This document shows, piece after piece, positions 6,939-7,931 of a stretch of 7,931 nt of DNA; positions within the stretch are counted from its first letter, which is position 1, and each line of letters begins with the position of its first letter. The notes beneath the pieces were generated by a model. It did no database searches, was not told where the DNA came from, and worked only from the letters and a program-made list of their open reading frames with translations. The position numbers were made by a program, and so were the translations under genes. The stretch lies in contig DGEE01000099.1 in the NCBI GenBank assembly GCA_002385815.1, forward strand, positions 24,715-32,645, given 5' to 3'. The stretch is from Hungateiclostridiaceae bacterium UBA3934 (lineage in GTDB: Bacteria; Bacillota; Clostridia; Acetivibrionales; DTU013).

Positions 6939-7397
6939 TCAAACCATAAGAGCTGCCAGCATATTCTTCAGTATCGACGCCCTTATTATATCCCTGTCAG
7001 GGGCACCTATACCGCCGAGGACCTTGTCGCTTGTCGCTGCCTTCATCAGCAGTCCTTCCCTTTCACTTATCACATCGTAGTCAACGAAATTGTTTATGAA
7101 AACTTCCGCAGACTGCTGTGAAATGCTGTCTCCCATCGAGCTGACAATGTGCATCAGGTATTTCCCCGGCCTGTCCACATTGACCCTCTGTATCTTGATG
7201 TACCCACCGCCTCCCCGCCTGCTCTCAACATAGTAGCCTCTCTCGGTGGTGAACCTGGTGTCGATCACATAATTTATCTGCGAGGGCACGCACTTGAAAT
7301 AACTAGCCAGTTCGTTGCGCTGTATCTCGATGGAACCGTCAGTCTCGTTGATCAGCTGTTTGATGAAATCTTCAATTATGTCGCTCATCCTGGCCAT
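6939..7397 (-). CDS. ctsR: Transcriptional repressor CtsR
   Basis: CtsR is a winged helix-turn-helix repressor of class III heat-shock genes, acting as a dimer on tandem heptads. The 152 residues match the usual family length. The start ATG 7395-7397 has GGGAG 8 bases upstream, and the N-terminus MARMSDIIEDFIKQ is the family pattern. The DNA-recognition region lies around 26-45. The wing has RRGGGGYIKI (60-69); this glycine-rich loop contacts DNA and is reported to sense heat in Bacillus CtsR. The C-terminal half (about 75-150) is the dimerisation and McsB/ClpC-contact domain. It is the first gene of the operon and carries its own operator just upstream, so autoregulation is inferred. Unlike the other junctions, the gap to mcsA is 87 bases. 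Confidence 0.97.
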   Translation of the reverse strand: MARMSDIIEDFIKQLINETDGSIEIQRNELASYFKCVPSQINYVIDTRFTTERGYYVESRRGGGGYIKIQRVNVDRPGKYLMHIVSSMGDSISQQSAEVFINNFVDYDVISEREGLLMKAATSDKVLGGIGAPDRDIIRASILKNMLAALMV

Positions 7398-7444
7398 GTG
7401 TGCTCACTCCCTTCGTATAACGTGTTTTTGATCACCTTATTGAT

Positions 7445-7461
7445 TTTGACTATCTTTGACT
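7445..7461 (-). promoter_or_regulatory. CtsR operator
   Basis: The minus strand reads AGTCAAAGATAGTCAAA. These are two identical heptads 3 bases apart, and the site fits the known RGTCAAANANRGTCAAA consensus at every position. It lies 9 bases downstream of the -10 box, so it would cover about +3 to +19 of the ctsR transcript. A bound CtsR dimer would block promoter clearance, giving autorepression of the whole operon. Confidence 0.95.
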
Positions 7462-7470
7462 TTCATATAT

Positions 7471-7499
7471 ATTATAATCCACATTAATTCCATAATCAA
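7471..7499 (-). promoter_or_regulatory. Sigma-A promoter of the ctsR-mcsA-mcsB-clpC operon
   Basis: On the minus strand the -35 TTGATT (complement of 7494-7499), a 17-base spacer, and the -10 TATAAT (complement of 7471-7476) form a near-consensus promoter. The start of transcription should be near 7464, giving a leader of about 67 bases before ctsR. No CIRCE or sigma-B-type element was seen beside it. Confidence 0.88.
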
Positions 7500-7505
7500 G
7501 TCTTA

Positions 7506-7738
7506 ATTGTTCTCTGCCAGCCACTGCACCACCAGCAGTAAATATTGCGTTTCAGGTACTGCGCCAGTCTGTAATATTATTCCCTTCCAGGTGCTGTGCC
7601 TGCCCGCAGTAAATATCCTATGCCGGATACTGCCCGTCTGTAGTAATGCTCTCTGTCACGTGTCGCTCTCGCCTGCAACAAATATCGTGCTTCAGATAAT
7701 ACGCCACCTGCAGTAAATATTGTATACCAGGAGCTTCA
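7506..7738. repeat. Diverged tandem repeat, period 35 bp, six full units plus a partial one
   Basis: Units begin at 7529, 7564, 7599, 7634, 7669 and 7704, exactly 35 bases apart. The anchor CAGG or its variants recurs at 7553, 7588, 7623, 7657, 7693 and 7728. A second anchor, GCAGTAAATAT or variants, lies about 9 bases into each unit. A weaker half-unit (7506-7528) precedes and touches the ctsR -35 region. Units 1 and 3 can each fold through GCAGTA/TACTGC, 6 bp around a 16-base loop. The period is not a multiple of three and no gene fits. The units differ throughout, unlike CRISPR repeats with spacers. Function is unknown. Confidence 0.75.
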
Positions 7739-7747
7739 CGGTATACA
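7721..7747. repeat. Perfect 8-bp inverted repeat at the edge of the 35-bp array
   Basis: TGTATACC (7721-7728) and GGTATACA (7740-7747) are exact complements separated by 11 bases. Each arm contains the self-complementary GTATAC. No T-run follows on either strand, so it does not look like a terminator. It could be a protein-binding dyad or a chance product of the last, diverged tandem unit. Confidence 0.5.
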
Positions 7748-7776
7748 TTGGACTTCGATGGTCAAAACACCGCAGT

Positions 7777-7808
7777 AAAAAAGCCCCGGCAAAATCGTCG
7801 GGGCTTTT
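7777..7808 (-). terminator. Rho-independent terminator of the right-edge gene
   Basis: The stem pairs AAAAGCCCCG (7779-7788) with CGGGGCTTTT (7799-7808), with inner G-T and C-G pairs possible and a short loop. On the minus strand six T (complement of 7777-7782) run out of the stem, the standard terminator form, 22 bases after the stop codon at 7831. It isolates the stress operon from upstream transcription. A shorter T-run on the + strand makes weak activity there possible. Confidence 0.9.
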
Positions 7809-7830
7809 GATGCCTTAATGTCCTGTCCTT

Positions 7831-7931
7831 CTATTTTTTCTCCGGTTTATCGGCCTGTTCCGCCCGCGGTACATCTGGTTCCTTAACTGCCGTGGTATCT
7901 GTCTGTTTCCCCGGCAAAGAAGCCGTTGTAT
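7831..7931 (-). CDS. C-terminal tail of an unrecognised protein, runs off right edge
   Basis: The last 32 codons of a minus-strand frame end in TAG (7831-7833), followed by a strong terminator. The tail is hydrophilic and rich in Thr, Pro, Glu, Lys, Ala and Asp, ending KPEKK. Such a stretch resembles a disordered C-terminal extension and gives no family clue. The coding call rests on the open frame, its composition and the properly oriented terminator at 7777-7808. The rest of the gene lies to the right of the window. Confidence 0.55.
   Translation of the reverse strand, partial: TTASLPGKQTDTTAVKEPDVPRAEQADKPEKK

Noticed and set aside
7149..7716. Short + strand frames over ctsR, its promoter and the 35-bp array
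   Set aside because: One is antisense to ctsR and the other covers tandem repeats whose 35-base period breaks any reading frame between units.
7529..7738. Possible CRISPR array
   Set aside because: The units are diverged along their whole length, with no alternation of identical repeats and unique spacers, and no cas genes are in view.
7760..7766. Single GGTCAAA heptad as a second CtsR site
   Set aside because: There is no second heptad 3 bases away, and it lies about 260 bases upstream of the promoter next to a terminator.

Overview
The window looks like chromosomal DNA of a Clostridia-class Firmicute with moderate GC. The main evidence is a complete ctsR-mcsA-mcsB-clpC stress operon with a near-consensus sigma-A promoter, a perfect CtsR operator and strong AGGAG-type ribosome binding sites. 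I cannot name the genus from sequence alone.

Layout from left to right. Positions 1-695 (minus) hold the N-terminal part of a cytoplasmic glycoside hydrolase family 15 protein that runs off the left edge. A 142-base divergent spacer follows, with one plausible promoter for that gene. Positions 838-2133 (plus) encode a complete membrane glycosyltransferase of family 2, of the processive or cellulose-synthase-like type. Positions 2131-2807 fill the whole convergent gap between this gene and clpC. The gap is packed with 16 copies of the 11-mer GGGACRGTTCT, in + orientation on the left and - orientation on the right, around a core of about 120 bases that has its own nested inverted repeats. The last two units face each other and form the rho-independent terminator of clpC.

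Positions 2813-7397 (minus) carry the stress operon in the order of transcription ctsR, mcsA, mcsB, clpC. CtsR represses the operon. McsB, activated by the zinc protein McsA, phosphorylates arginines on CtsR and on damaged proteins. ClpC recognises phosphoarginine and feeds these proteins to ClpP. The motifs needed for this pathway are all visible: the phosphagen-kinase-type catalytic segment and RDxxRA motif of McsB, four Cys pairs and a UVR segment in McsA, the two phosphoarginine-binding Glu positions and two AAA+ cores in ClpC, and the GGGG wing of CtsR.

Upstream of the ctsR promoter is a non-coding stretch (about 7500-7830). It contains a diverged tandem array with an exact 35-base period, a perfect 8-bp inverted repeat, and a strong terminator for the gene at the right edge. 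Only the last 32 codons of that gene are in view, and I do not recognise it.

The most unusual content is the oriented repeat array between the glycosyltransferase and clpC, together with its reuse as a terminator. The 35-bp array beside the ctsR promoter comes second. The protein-coding genes are conventional.
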